Part shown: piece after piece, positions 1 to 12,200 of the stretch | Position numbering within the stretch: position 1 is the stretch's first letter | How the letters are laid out: each line of letters starts with the position of its first letter | From: Paracyclopina nana | Lineage: Eukaryota > Arthropoda > Copepoda > Cyclopoida > Cyclopettidae | Direction of reading: 5' to 3' | Length of the DNA stretch: 64,000 nucleotides | Assembly: GCA_019096065.1 (NCBI GenBank) | Contig: JAGUCH010000002.1 | Location: 16,008,501 to 16,072,500, forward strand | Program-made: the position numbers and the translations under genes | Notes under the pieces: generated by a model | Told to the model about the DNA's origin: nothing | What the model saw: only the letters and a program-made list of their open reading frames with translations | Databases searched by the model: none

Positions 1-3000
1 ATGCCCACAATTTGGCACACACGGCCCACACTACACACACGGCACACACATGGCACACAATTACTAAAAGGCACACACAAGCCTAAATTGCATACTTAGA
101 GATGGAAATTCCACATTTTTGAGTTGGTTCCCAAAATTAAGCCTGTTTTGCAGATCTCACACATAAAATTGAGATGCTGAGTCATCTTTAGCCCAGTCTC
201 AGCACTTTTTCAAATTTCCAGTTGCTTTAGTTATTCCATCCGTTCTATTAGAGCTTGGCACACACAGCACACAATTTGGCACACACGGCAAACACAAGTG
301 CACAAAAAACTGAGATGCTGAGTCATCTTTAGCCCAGTCTCAGCAGTTTTTCAAATTTCTAGCTGCTTTAGTTATTCCATCCGTTCTATTAGAGCTTGGC
401 ACACACAGCACACAATTTGGCACACACGGCACACACAAGTCTAAAACTCATACTAAGGGATGGAAATTCACCATTTTTTTGTTGGTTCCCAAAATTAAGC
501 CTGTTTTCCAGTTCTCACACAAAAAACTGAGATGCTGAGTCATCTTTAGCCCAGTCTCAGCACTTTTTCAAATTTCCAGTTGCTTTAGTTATTCCATCCG
601 TTCTATTAGAGCTTGGCACACACAGCACACAATTTGGCACACACGGCACACACAAGTGCACAAAAAACTGAGATGCTGAGTCATCTTTAGCCCAGTCTCA
701 GCAGTTTTTCAAATTTCTAGCTGCTTTAGTTATTCCATCCGTTCTATTAGAGCTTGGCACACACAGCACACAATTTGGCACACACGGCACACACAAGTCT
801 AAAACTCATACTAAGGGATGGAAATTCACCATTTTTTTGTTGGTTCCCAAAATTAAGCCTGATTTCCAGTTCTCACACAAAAAACTGAGATGCTGAGTCA
901 TCTTTAGCCCAGTCTCAGCACTTTTCCAAATTTCCAGTTGCTTTAGTTATTCCATCCGTTCTATTAGAGCTTGGCACACACAGCACACAATTTGGCACAC
1001 ACGGCACACACAAGTCTAAAACTCATACTTAGCGATGAAAATTCCCCGTTTTTTTGTTGGTTCCCAAAATTAAGCCTGTTTTCGGGTTTTCACACAAAAA
1101 ACTGAGATGCTGAGTCATCTTTAGCCGAGTGTCAGCACTTTTTCAAATTTCCAGCTGCTTTAGTTATTCCATCCGTTCTATTAGAGCTTGGCACACACAG
1201 CACACAATTTGGCACACACGGCACACACAAGTCTAAAACTCATACTTAGCAATGGAAATTCACCGTTTTTTTGTTGGTTCCCAAAATTAAGCCTGTTTTC
1301 CAGTTCTCACACAAAAAACTGAGATGCTGAGTCATCTTTAGCCCAGTCTCAGCAGTTTTTCAAATTTCCAGCTGCTTTAGTTATTCCATCCTTTCTATTA
1401 GAGCTTGGCACACACAGCACACAATTTGGCACACACGGCACACACAAGTCTAAAACTCATACTTAGCGATGAAAATTCCCCGTTTTTTTGTTGGTTCCCA
1501 AAATTAAGCCTGTTTTCGGGTTTTCACACAAAAAACTGAGATGCTGAGTCATCTTTAGCCGAGTGTCAGCACTTTTTCAAATTTCCAGCTGCTTTAGTTA
1601 TTCCATCCGTTCTATTAGAGCTTGGCACACACAGCACACAATTTGGCACACACGGCACACACAAGTCTAAAACTCATACTTAGCGATGGAAATTCACCGT
1701 TTTTTTGTTGGTTCCCAAAATTAAGCCTGTTTTCCAGTTCTCACACAAAAAACTGAGATGCTGAGTCATCTTTAGCCCAGTCTCAGCAGTTTTTCAAATT
1801 TCCAGCTGCTTTAGTTATTCCATCCTTTCTATTAGAGCTTGGCACACACAGCACACAATTTGGCACACACAGCACACAATTTGGCACACACGGCACACAC
1901 AAGTCTAAAACTCATACTTAGCGATGGAAATTCACCGTTTTTTTGTTGGTTCCCAAAATTAAGCCTGTTTTCCAGTTCTCACACAAAAAACTGAGATGCT
2001 GAGTCATCTTTAGCCCAGTCTCAGCAGTTTTTCAAATTTCCAGCTGCTTTAGTTATTCCATCCTTTCTATTAGAGCTTGGCACACACAGCACACAATTTG
2101 GCACACACAGCACACAATTTGGCACACACGGCACACACAAGTCTAAAACTCATACTAAGGGATGGAAATTCACCGTTTTTTTGTTGGTTCCCAAAATTAA
2201 GCCTGTTTTCCAGTTCTCACACAAAAAACTGAGATGCTGAGTCATCTTTGGCCGAGTCTCAGCAGTTTTTCAAATTTCCAGCTGCTTTAGTTATTCCATC
2301 CATTCTATTAGAGCTTGGCACACACAGCACACAATTTGGCACACACAGCACACAATTTGGCACACACGGCACACACAAGTCTAAAACTCATACATAGAGA
2401 TGGAAATTTCCCATTTTTTTCTTGTTTCCAAAATCATGCCTGTTTTCCAGTTCTCACACAAAAAACTGAGATGCTGAGTCACCTTTCGCCCAGTCTCAGC
2501 ACTTTTTCAAATTTCCAGTTGCTTCAATGAAAGAATCTAATACATTAGAGCTTGGCACACAAAGCACACAATTTGGCACACACAGCACACAATTTGGCAC
2601 ACACAGCACACAATTTGGCACACACGGCACACACAAGTCTAAAACTCATACTTAGCAATGGAAATTCACCGTTTTTTGTTGGTTCCCAAAATTAAGCCTG
2701 TTTTCCGGTTCTCACACAAAAAACTGAGATGCTGAGTCATCTTTAGCCCAGTCTCAGCAGTTTTTCAAATTTCTAGCTGCTTTAGTTATTCCATCCGTTC
2801 TATTAGAGCTTGGCACACACAGCACACAATTTGGCACACACGGCACACACAAGTCTAAAACTCATACTTAGCAATGGAAATTCACCGTTTTTTGTTGGTT
2901 CCCAAAATTAAGCCTGTTTTCCGGTTCTCACACAAAAAACTGAGATGCTGAGTCATCTTTAGCCCAGTCTCAGCAGTTTTTCAAATTTCCAGCTGCTTTA

Positions 3001-3205
3001 GTTATTCCATCTGTTCTATTAGAGCTTGGCACACACAGCACACAATTTGGCACACACGGCACACACAAGTCTAAAACTCATACTAAGGGATGGAAATTCA
3101 CTGTTTTTTTGTTGGTTCCCAAAATTAAGCCTGTTTTCCAGTTCTCACACAAAAAACTGAGATGCTGAGTCATCTTTAGCCCAGTCTCAGCAGTTTTTCT
3201 AATCT
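1..3205 (+). repeat. Left arm, about 14 tandem units of 140-260 bp
   Basis: Each unit carries agcttggcacacacagcac, one to three copies of a roughly 20-bp ggcacacac/gcacacaattt subrepeat, a block reading ttggttcccaaaattaagcc, a block reading aaaaaactgagatgctgagt, and ctgctttagttattccatcc. Units start near 251, 391, 613, 753, 968, 1188, 1405, 1619, 1836, 2074, 2312, 2549, 2808 and 3027. Spacing alternates 140/222 at first and settles near 215-240; length differences come from the number of CA-rich subrepeats. Short ORFs here are by-products of the repeat. Confidence 0.9.
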
Positions 3206-4780
3206 CTGCTGCTGAGCTGTTCAGCACTAAATCCATTGATGTGCTATTTCATGTCATTATACAGGTTGCGGCTCGGAAATTGCAACCGGGCTACAGCCGA
3301 TTCGGCCAATTTATTTACTTTTTCAGAGCAGCCCGCTGCTTGCATTTTCGGAGCCGCATTCTGTAGTAGATCACTTGTGCTAAGTTTCAGTCAAATCAGA
3401 GAGCTGAGCTAAAAAGTGCACTTTTTCTGGGGCTCAGCAACAGTAAACTTTGACAATCAATATCTCAGCAATTCTCAGGAAGAATCTATTTACTTTTTTA
3501 AAGTCGTGATGAGCTCCTCTACAAATTGTACTTCAAAGTCAAGTCTACAAGTCCTCTTCAAAGTCTGCTTGTTCTGTACTGCTGAGCGCTCAGCACTATC
3601 TCAGCTTGTAATTGTCTGATTTTAAAACTATTTACACCTATGGAATCTGGGGACTCAGCAGAACCTTTTCTCATTTAATAGCAAAATTGATATCTCAGCA
3701 TCTACTTCTGCCACTTCTGATGAAACGGCCTTATGTATTACTTAGTACATATAGCTGCCGTTTCAACTGTCTATTCAATGCCAAAATTCAAAAAATGCTC
3801 CAATTTCGGGTCTATTTACAGTTTTAGAAACGGGAGACCAAACTGAACACTTTTTATTTCTAATTCAACAAGATATCTCAGCATCTTGTCTAAGTAAATG
3901 GCATCAGACGGATGCTTAAACAGAGCTAAACTTTGACGCGCGATATGTCAGGTTCTAGATAAGATAGATCTTGCTCAAAGATTCTATGAAGTCAGAGTTG
4001 CCCGAAATTTGACAGTTACCGTTTTTGTGCCAAAATTTCCACTCTAAATGCTAAATTCATGAAAAAGTCCACATCCAAGTCCACTTGTTTTCTACTGCTG
4101 AGCTCTCAGCACTATCTCAGCTTGTAGAAGTCCAATATTTGATTTGTTTACAGCCATGGAATCTGGGGACTCAGCAGAAGATTATTTCATTTTATAACAA
4201 AGTTGATAGCTTGTTCTCATAAACATTTCTATAATGAATACCTCCAAATTTGGTTCCAATCGGCTCAGTACTTACTGAGTTATGATTATGAGCTTCCAAA
4301 GTGCCTTGCTTTGCTTACTGCCTGCCTTACTGAGTTTTATGAGAACAAGCTAATCTCCACTTCTACGTATGCTACTTCTGAGCTCAGCATATTGTCTCTG
4401 TAAATCTCAGCTGACAGGCTGCTATCGCCCAAATAGTAATCCAGAATCGGTTCCCCAAAAAAGACCCAATAGCCCAAAAAGTCCAAAAAGTTTGAAAAGG
4501 AAGAATAGTCAAAACACCAAATAGCCCAAAAAGCTCAAATAGTCCACAAAGGCAAAATAGCTTCAAAAGGTGGAAACTGAAGAATAGAATGATAAGTTCT
4601 AAAATGAAAAAGAAATAAGAAACATCTACATTTTTTTTTGAGAAAATCTGTGAAATCCATTTGGCTGAGTAACAACTGAAAACCATGCAACAATTTTAGG
4701 CTTAAGTGTCCTGCGTCTATCAAGCACCCATAGAAAAGATTCATTGTCTTGAGCAACTGGAAACTTGAAAAAATTCTGAG
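3206..4780. other. Unique centre of the foldback element
   Basis: No credible gene is seen. The segment is rich in ctcagca and gctgag motifs and contains a diverged internal duplication: 3576-3720 and 4095-4205 both carry ctgctgagc, cagcactatctcagcttgta, a tatttaca/tgtttaca block and tggaatctggggactcagca. Possible relics of an older element core; nothing in it resembles a known transposase. Confidence 0.5.
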
Positions 4781-7375
4781 ACTGGGCAAAAGATGACTCA
4801 GCATCTCAGTTTTTTGTGTGAGAACCGGAAAACAGGCTTAATTTTGGGAACCAACTCAAAAATGGGGAATTTCCATCTCTAAGTATTTGTTTTGGACTTG
4901 TGTGTGCCAGATTGTGTGCTGTGTGTGCCAAGCTCTAATAGAACGGATGGAATAACTAAAGCAGCTGGAAATTTGAAAAACTGCTGAGACTCGGCTAAAG
5001 ATGACTCAGCATCTCAGTTTTTTGTGTGAGAACCGGAAAACAGGCTTAATTTTGGGAAACAACAAAAAAACGGTGAATTTCCATCCCTTAGTATGAGTTT
5101 TAGACTTGTGTGTGCCGTGTGTGCCAAATTGTGTGCCGTGTGTGCCAAATTGTGTGCTGTGTGTGCCAAGCTCTAATAGAATGGATGGAATAACTAAAGC
5201 AGCTGGAAATTTGAAAAACTGCTGAGACTGGGCTAAAGATGACTCAGCATCTCAGTTTTTTGTGTGAGAACTGGAAAACAGGCTTAATTTTGGGAACCAA
5301 CAAAAAAACTGTGAATTTCCATCCCTTAGTATGAGTTTTAGACTTGTTTGTGCCGTGTGTGCCAAATTGTGTGCCGTGTGTGCCAAATTGCGTGCTGTGT
5401 GTGCCAAGCTCTAATAGAACGGATGGAATAACTAAAGCAGCTGGAAATTTGAAAAACTGCTGAGACTGGGCTAAAGATGGCTCAGCATCTCAGTTTTTTG
5501 TGTGAGAACTGGAAAACAGGCTTAATTTTGGGAACCAACAAAAAAATGGTGAATTTCCATCCCTTAGTATGAGTTTTAGACTTGTGTGTGCCGTGTGTGC
5601 CAAATTGTGTGCCGTGTGTGCCAAATTGCGTGCTGTGTGTGCCAAGCTCTAATAGAACGGATGGAATAACTAAAGCAGCTGGAAATTTGAAAAAGTGCTG
5701 AGACTCGGCTAAAGATGACTCAGCATCTCAGTTTTTTGTGTGAGAACTGGAAAACAGGCTTAATTTTGGGAACCAACAAAAAAACTGTGAATTTCCATCC
5801 CTTAGTATGAGTTTTGGACTTGTGTGTGCCGTGTGTGCCAAATTGTGTGCCGTGTGTGCCAAATTGCGTGCTGTGTGTGCCAAGCTCTAATAGAACGGAT
5901 GGAATAACTAAAGCAGCTGGAAATTTGAAAAAGTGCTGAGACTCGGCTAAAGATGACTCTGCATCTCAGTTTTTTGTGTGAGAACCGGAAAACAGGCTTA
6001 ATTTTGGGAAACAACAAAAAAACGTGAATTTCCATCCCTTTGTATGAGTTTTAGACTTGTGTGTGCCATGTTTGCCAAATTGTGTGCCGTGTGTGCCAAA
6101 TTGCGTGCTGTGTGTGCCAAGCTCTAATAGAACGGATGGAATAACTAAAGCAGCTGGAAATTTGAAAAAGTGCTGAGACTGGGCTAAAGATGACTCAGCA
6201 TCTCAGTTTTTTGTGTGAGAACCGGAAAACAGGCTTAATTTTGGGAAACAACAAAAAAACGGTGAATTTCCATCCCTTAGTATGAGTTTTAGACTTGTGT
6301 GTGCCGTGTGTGCCAAATTGTGTGCTGTGTGTGCCAAATTGTGTGCTGTGTGTGCCAAGCTCTAATAGAACGGATGGAATAACTAAAGCAGATGGAAATT
6401 TGAAAAACTGCTGAGACTGGGCTAAAGATGACTCAGCATCTCAGTTTTTTGTGTGAGATCCGGAAATCAGGCTTGATTTTGGGAACCAACAAAAAAACGG
6501 TGAATTTCCATCCCTTAGTATGAGTTTTAGACTTGTGTGTGCCGTGTGTGCCAAATTGTGTGCTGTGTGTGCCAAATTGTGTGCTGTGTGTGCCAAGCTC
6601 TAATAGAACGGATGGAATAACTAAAGCAGCTGGAAATTTGAAAAACTGCTGAGACTGGGCTAAAGATGACTCAGCATCTCAGTTTTTTGTGTGAGAACCG
6701 GAAAACAGGCTTAATTTTGGGAACCAACAAAAAAACGGTGAATTTCCATCCCTTAGTATGAGTTTTAGACTTGTGTGTGCCGTGTGTGCCAAATTGTGTG
6801 CCGTGTGTGCCAAATTGTGTGCTGTGTGTGCCAAGCTCTAATGTATTAGATTCTTTCACTAAAGTTACTGGAAATTTGAAAAACTGCTGAGACTCTGCTA
6901 AAGATGACTCAGCATCTCAGTTTTTTGTGTGAGAACTGGAAAACAGGCTTAATTTTGGGAACCAACAAAAAAACGGCGAATTTCCATCCCTTAGTATGAG
7001 TTTTGGACTTGTGTGTGCCGTGTGTGCCAAATTGTGTGCCGTGTGTGCCAAATTGTGTGCCGTGTGTGCCAAATTGTGTGCTGTGTGTGCCAAGCTCTAA
7101 TGTATTAGATTCTTTCATTGAAGCAACTGGAAATTTGAAAAACTGCTGAGACTGGGCGAAAGATGACTCAGCATCTCAGTTTTTTGTGTGAGAACTGGAA
7201 AACAGGCTTAATTTTGGGAACCAACAAAAAAAGGGGAAATTCCATCTCTAAGTATGTGTTTGGGTCTTGTGTGTGCCTTTTAGTAATTGTGTGCCATGTG
7301 TGTGCCGTGTGTGTAGTGTGGGCCGTGTGGGCCAAATTGTGGGTATTGTGTGCCTTTTAGTACGTGCGCCAAATT
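4781..7375 (-). repeat. Right arm, about 10 tandem units in inverted orientation
   Basis: The same repeat as in the left arm, read on the opposite strand. Units end in tgtgtgccaagctctaatag about every 235-240 bp from 4925 to 7100. The two units nearest the right tip carry a diverged flank (tgtattagattctttca at 6842 and 7101) that also occurs once in the left arm near 2525-2545, supporting descent of both arms from one ancestral array. Confidence 0.88.
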
Positions 7376-7414
7376 CTATTTCAATAATCTAGGCTATTAA
7401 TCGCCGATTTTTAG

Positions 7415-7687
7415 GGCGCTCAATTGGTACTTATTGGACTGCATAGGAAGCCATTGCATGTTGAGGATTTCCCTACTGACATTTTATTCAAAAGCATCAC
7501 CCTTCACACTGTTCATGGAAGGCGAATTTTCGACACTTGGACAAATTGTGAGCAATTGATTGCCAGCGGGGCAATTAATCCAAAATTGATAGTTTCGCAC
7601 GAGTTCCATATGTCAGATTGGCAAACAGCATTCGATGTCTTACTCTCAGGGGAGGGATGTAAAATTGTAATAGACCCACAGCAATAA
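7415..7687 (+). CDS. tdh: Threonine 3-dehydrogenase (zinc MDR type), last exon
   Basis: An exon of 90 codons follows an acceptor at 7413-7414 (cgatttttag) and ends in TAA overlapping a polyadenylation signal aataaa at 7683. The protein begins GAQLVLIGL and contains HGRRIFDTW, matching the C-terminal part of E. coli-type Tdh (YGREMFETW), followed by the expected helix (IASGAINPKLIVSHEF) and a C-terminal GEGCKIVID strand. The enzyme oxidises L-threonine to 2-amino-3-ketobutyrate with NAD. The Rossmann fold and zinc ligands would lie on 5' exons upstream of the foldback element, outside the window. Whether those exons still exist is unknown, so this may also be a stranded fragment. Sorbitol-dehydrogenase-like MDR proteins are the alternative, but FDTW favours Tdh. 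Confidence 0.7.
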   Translation, partial: GAQLVLIGLHRKPLHVEDFPTDILFKSITLHTVHGRRIFDTWTNCEQLIASGAINPKLIVSHEFHMSDWQTAFDVLLSGEGCKIVIDPQQ

Positions 7688-7916
7688 AAATGCCTTATTC
7701 AAAAAGATATTTTCCAATGTTAACCAAATTTGCGCTCGGAAAATCGGTCCAGCTATATGAAATTAATTTAGAATGCTTTAAAAAATCCATCAGTTACCAA
7801 TAAGGTATAATTATCGTACTCGCTCGAAATTTTTCCGGTTTTAATATATTTTTGGGTTTGGGCGGCTCTGGAATTCAAGCACATCCTTAATTTCAAACGG
7901 GCATACAACTTGGCCT

Positions 7917-8645
7917 AGTACATTTGACATGGCTATTGGCTACGCTACGAAGGCGATCACAAATGGGCTATTTTTTGCCTTTTGGTGCACTAAATCTCAA
8001 AACTTAATCTACGGATAAAATGGCAATCTTTCAAGCCATCAAACCATATTCCACTCAGACAAATTCAAGTTTTTCATTTTTGAAACCAAATTTGTATATC
8101 TTGGCTCCACTGATCAGCCAATAAAATTGCCTCTCGTGATCACGTGACAAGTTTCGCGCGCGACAGTTTTTCAAAATATACTTGCCCAAAAAGCGCCATC
8201 TAGCGAAAAAGTTTGTCCCTCCAATGGCTTATTATGAAGCGCGACATTTTAAATAAGTATACAGTATAAGCCAAAGGCGTAAAGTCGCTAGATTCGCAGC
8301 GCCATCTAGCCCGGCAACTTTGCCCAGTACATTTGACATGGCTAGACTACATAGGCGACCACTAATGGGCTATTTTTTGGTTTTTGGTGCCCTAATTCTA
8401 AAAACTTAATTAACATGACATAATCTACGGATAAAATGGCACCTTTTCAAGCCATAAAACCATATGCAACTCACGCAAATTTCCAAGCTTTTCATTCCTG
8501 AAACCAATTTTTTCTAACCTGGCTCCGCTGATCAGCCAATCAAATTGCCGATCGTGATCACGTGACAAGTTTCGCGCGCGACAGTTTTTCAAAATATACT
8601 TGCCCTAAAAGCGCCATCTAGCGAAAAAGTTTGTCCCTCCAATGG
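7917..8645 (+). repeat. Tandem duplication, about 320 bp, in an intergenic region
   Basis: Copy 1 (7917-8230) and copy 2 (8324-8645) run in parallel from tacatttgacatggct to gtttgtccctccaatgg with many substitutions and a few indels. The most conserved core is gatcacgtgacaagtttcgc, followed by cagtttttcaaaatatactt and gcgccatctagcg. The core contains a CACGTG E-box palindrome. The spacer repeats gcgccatctagc. No ORF is shared, so the conservation of the core over the flanks is the main point of interest. Confidence 0.75.
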
Positions 8646-9295
8646 GTCTTACCATTCAACGACAAATTTCTGTTATCCATGGAGCATCTTTGCATATATG
8701 TTTAATTAATGCAAGCCGAAAACAGTTGAACTTCGTACTTAGACAAGGAAATAACATAAAAAGGGGGAAACTTGTGCTAAAGAAAAGTATCTCTGAAATC
8801 GCAAAAAGTATGCATAGCTTAATTTCTAGCGCACAGAGCAAGTTATGTTTCAAAAAGGTGATGAAAAATGCATTATGTCCGTTGATGCTTGCTAGCTTTA
8901 AAAAAGCATGTCACTTGTCAGTTCGTCATAACGAAAAAATAGTCATCATTTAAGGGACACATGACTATATGTGCGGGACTCGCATCGCTCGATCGTTGTG
9001 TCCGTTGAAATTCTTGCCACGCAACCTCTAAATTTCAGCCCCTGAAGTCAAATTCATCTAAATACTATTTTTATTCTTAACTATATATAAAATAATCTGA
9101 ATTAAACTCGATTGATTTTAATTTAAATTATAAAAGTAATTTTATATTGTAATTTTGATCTTATATTTTTCAACGAGCATTTGAATTTAATTTTTTCGTG
9201 CAATCGTCAGGGGCTCACCAACAGCAGAAATTTAAACTGACGCGGCCCAACAACCGTTCCACATTTTATCTCAGTCATTCAAAAACAGCCTCAAG
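8646..9295. other. Intergenic, upstream of anillin
   Basis: AT-rich. A 103-codon open frame at 8642-8953 has no recognisable domain and begins inside the duplicated repeat, so I do not call it a gene. The stretch 9050-9190 is very AT-rich and probably includes the anillin promoter or 5'UTR. Confidence 0.4.
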
Positions 9296-12200
9296 ATGTC
9301 GACCGATGATGAAGTGGCCCGGCTTTTGCAACGAACTAGAGCCGCAAGAGAAAGAGTCAACAATAGAATGGCAGCCATCGGTAAGTCGGACCTTTTTCCA
9401 TTTCGGGCAATTTTTGAATTTTCTGTACGTTAACGTAGGAGAAGTTGGATCGGCTATTCGGAGTCCTTTGAGGGAGAGAAACATCTCTGACTCCCCCACT
9501 CGGACCAGAAGTCCAATTAAGACGACTTACTCGAGTCCAATCAAGACCTCGTTGGACTCTCTGTCACCCAGGAAAACACGAAGCCCGATTCGAACTGGAA
9601 CTTTCAAAGTTCAAAAAACAACAGAGGAAGAGCCGAAGCAAGTGACTTCCTTCTCCAGAGTTTACGAGGACAAAGATGGCTCCAGCCGCTCTGAGGAGAG
9701 CTTTAACAGGGAAGCTTTGGAAAAGAAAACGACCATCATTGATGGAGATCCTGATAGTGGAAAATCCTACACCAAAACCACCATTACCGAGCGTGAGGAG
9801 ACGATTGAAAAGAAGGAAATTTTACACTTCACCGAACGAGGATCGAGGCCGAGATCGAGGAGCCCACAAAAAATTCTTGAAGAATACCGAGCCAAGCGGG
9901 AATTGGAGATGGGCAAAGTCAAGGATGATAGTAGCAGCAAAATTGTCATTGACTTGTCGTCCAAGGATGACAGCAATATGATGGGTAGTCCTTCAAGATT
10001 TGGCAGTTGTCGTGACACAGTTTTGGACGAAGTGTTCACTTCCCCTGCTAGGAAAAGTCGTCTGGATCTCGCCATGGGATCAACCTCAAAGACAACTGAG
10101 TCATCACCCTTGAGAAAGTTTGCTCTCAACCAAGAGGCTAGTGAAGTTGATGCCATGAAGGAATCGAAGACAACTCCGCTGAAAAAAGCCGTGTCTGACG
10201 ACGAAGAAGATGACGGATCTTTCAAATCAGCTCAGAGGAAGCGATTGAAGAAGTTGGCCTCAAAGTTCACCAATTACGAGGACGAAGACAGCGAAGCCAT
10301 CAAGCAAATTCTGGCTCAAGCCTCAGCCACTGGATCGCCCTATAAACGAGACTTGACCAAAACTGTGGACGTTGACAGAATCATCAATAGGTCGGCTCCT
10401 CCAACCAACACCGGTAAATTAACTAACGCATTTCTACTGTGCATAAGGCTTTTTTCACAGCCTTATTTCTTCATTTTTCTAGTGAGCAAAGATCCGGATT
10501 TTGTGCAAAGCCTCAAGGCCCAAGGATTTGAGGAGACCGCTTCCAAGTCCAAGTTGGTGTACGACTTCAAGAAAAAGACGGACAGCCCTCGAGACTCGAG
10601 CCCTTACAGGCCTGACCCTATGCAGTTTATCAAGCCCCAAAAGGCCAACAGCAGTGTGGCAACCCCGCCAGCCTCCAACAACACTCCAACCAAAACAGCC
10701 TCGAAGGTCCCGGCCTATCGATCAGTGAGCCCCACGCGAATGGCCTCCCCGGTCCAAAGGCCGCCCAGCCCCTACAAACCGCATCCCTTGCAGTTTGTCA
10801 GCCCCAAAAAGATCAACCAGCCACCCCCACCTCCTCCGAAGCCGCCAAGGACCTACATGGACATTGAAGAAGAGTCTCCCCCTGAGGCTGCCTATAGGAC
10901 TGAAACCGTCATGGTTGTCAACAAGGCCCAAGAGGAAGAGGCGACAGAGAGAACTGATACAGCCTCTAGGCGAAGCATTTTGGAGAAAAGAAGCCTTTTC
11001 GAGCGTGAGGCCACTTCTCCAAAAAGTGACATGCCCGATCCAGCCATGCTGCCTCTGAGCCAAAGGAAGGCTCTGTTCGAGAGGAACAAGAGTGTGCCTA
11101 AGCCGATTGCGCGATTTGGCGAATCTGTCACTCCGGCCATGCTGTCCAAGGCTTCTGCGGCTGTGGTGCCAGCCTCTGAGCCAGCTTGGAAGAGGCGAAG
11201 GGACAGGTCTCCTGAAAAGCAATCTTTTTACACCCCTGGCCACGCATTGAAGAATGACAATGCCTCAACGCCCGCCTTTCGAAAGACTGGCGTTGATACA
11301 AAGAAGAATCTGTTCGAGAACAACTGGAAGGACAATGATATTGCCAAGGCTCGGGAGGAGGACAAGAAGCGGGACATGGAGTTGCTCATGAACAGGTTCA
11401 AAAAAGTGTCTGAAGATGTGGAGCGAGCCAAGTCTAGGTCACCGTCCCCTGTTAGGGCAGCCAGAAGATCACCATCTCCTGTCAGGTATGTGCCAAAAAC
11501 ATCCCCTGCAAAGAAAGCCCCATCCCCTGCTATGGCCTCGCCCAAGAAGAGCCCCGAGCCTCACTACCCCGGGGTCAATTCACTGAAAAGAATTAAGGTG
11601 TCGCCGCCACGGGAGGGCCATTTGTATCCAGACCTCAACAACATCCATGACGAGAGGCCGGACACAGCGATGAGTGAAGAGAGCTCAGCGCCTTCCGAGG
11701 CTCCTTCCTTGGGAGTTCACATTAAGAGGGCCGCATCTGCAAACAAGCGCCGCAGCCCCATGAAGGTCATTGAAGAGGATATTCCCACCACTACCTCAGA
11801 CGATGACATGGAATGCTCTGGGCTAGACGACGAGGACTTGAATGACATGCTCGACGAGGCCCTAAATGACTCTCAACATGGGGGAGGACCAACCCCGCCC
11901 AAGCAATCCAGGAGTTCACCCTCAACATCCTCAGCCGGCTCATGGGAGTTTACCACTCCTGTCAGCGCGGTGAGAGAGGCTCGCAAACAAAAGGACTTCA
12001 AGACTCCTCGCGTGGACCAACTCGTGGACTCTCCACAAGCAGAATTGCCACTTTTGGAAACGGAGGAAGGAGTTGCCCCTGCATCCAACTTGTTGCACAC
12101 CGTCTCTTTTTATCGCAAGCAGAAGCCAGCCACCACTAATGTAGTGACCAAAATTGTGCGAAATTCTGTGCCTGCTACTGTGAACGATGCTGAAGAAATG

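Larger units (their letters stand above)
1..7375. mobile_element. Foldback-type element with tandem-repeat inverted arms
   Basis: Two arms made of the same tandem repeat lie in opposite orientation around a 1.6-kb unique centre. The outermost bases also mirror each other: position 1 onward (cccacaatttggc, then actaaaaggcacacac further in) is the reverse complement of about 7255-7365, so the left tip probably lies a few tens of bases before the window. This is the architecture of foldback (FB-like) transposons, whose long inverted repeats consist of short direct repeats. No transposase ORF is visible in the arms or centre, so the element looks non-autonomous. The right tip ends about 40 bp before a splice acceptor of a threonine dehydrogenase exon, which places the element in or next to an intron of that gene. 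Target-site duplication cannot be read because the left end is missing. Confidence 0.72.

Noticed and set aside
1-3205. CRISPR-like array in the left arm
   Set aside because: Units are long, degenerate and lack unique spacers of uniform length; the sequence is eukaryotic.
2315-7360. Short open frames in the foldback arms (for example 2315-2530, 6671-6859, 6909-7118)
   Set aside because: They consist of repeat translation (GTHGTQF and similar) and occur because the repeat length keeps a frame open.
8642-8953. 103-codon ORF
   Set aside because: Starts inside a duplicated noncoding block; the other copy has no matching frame.
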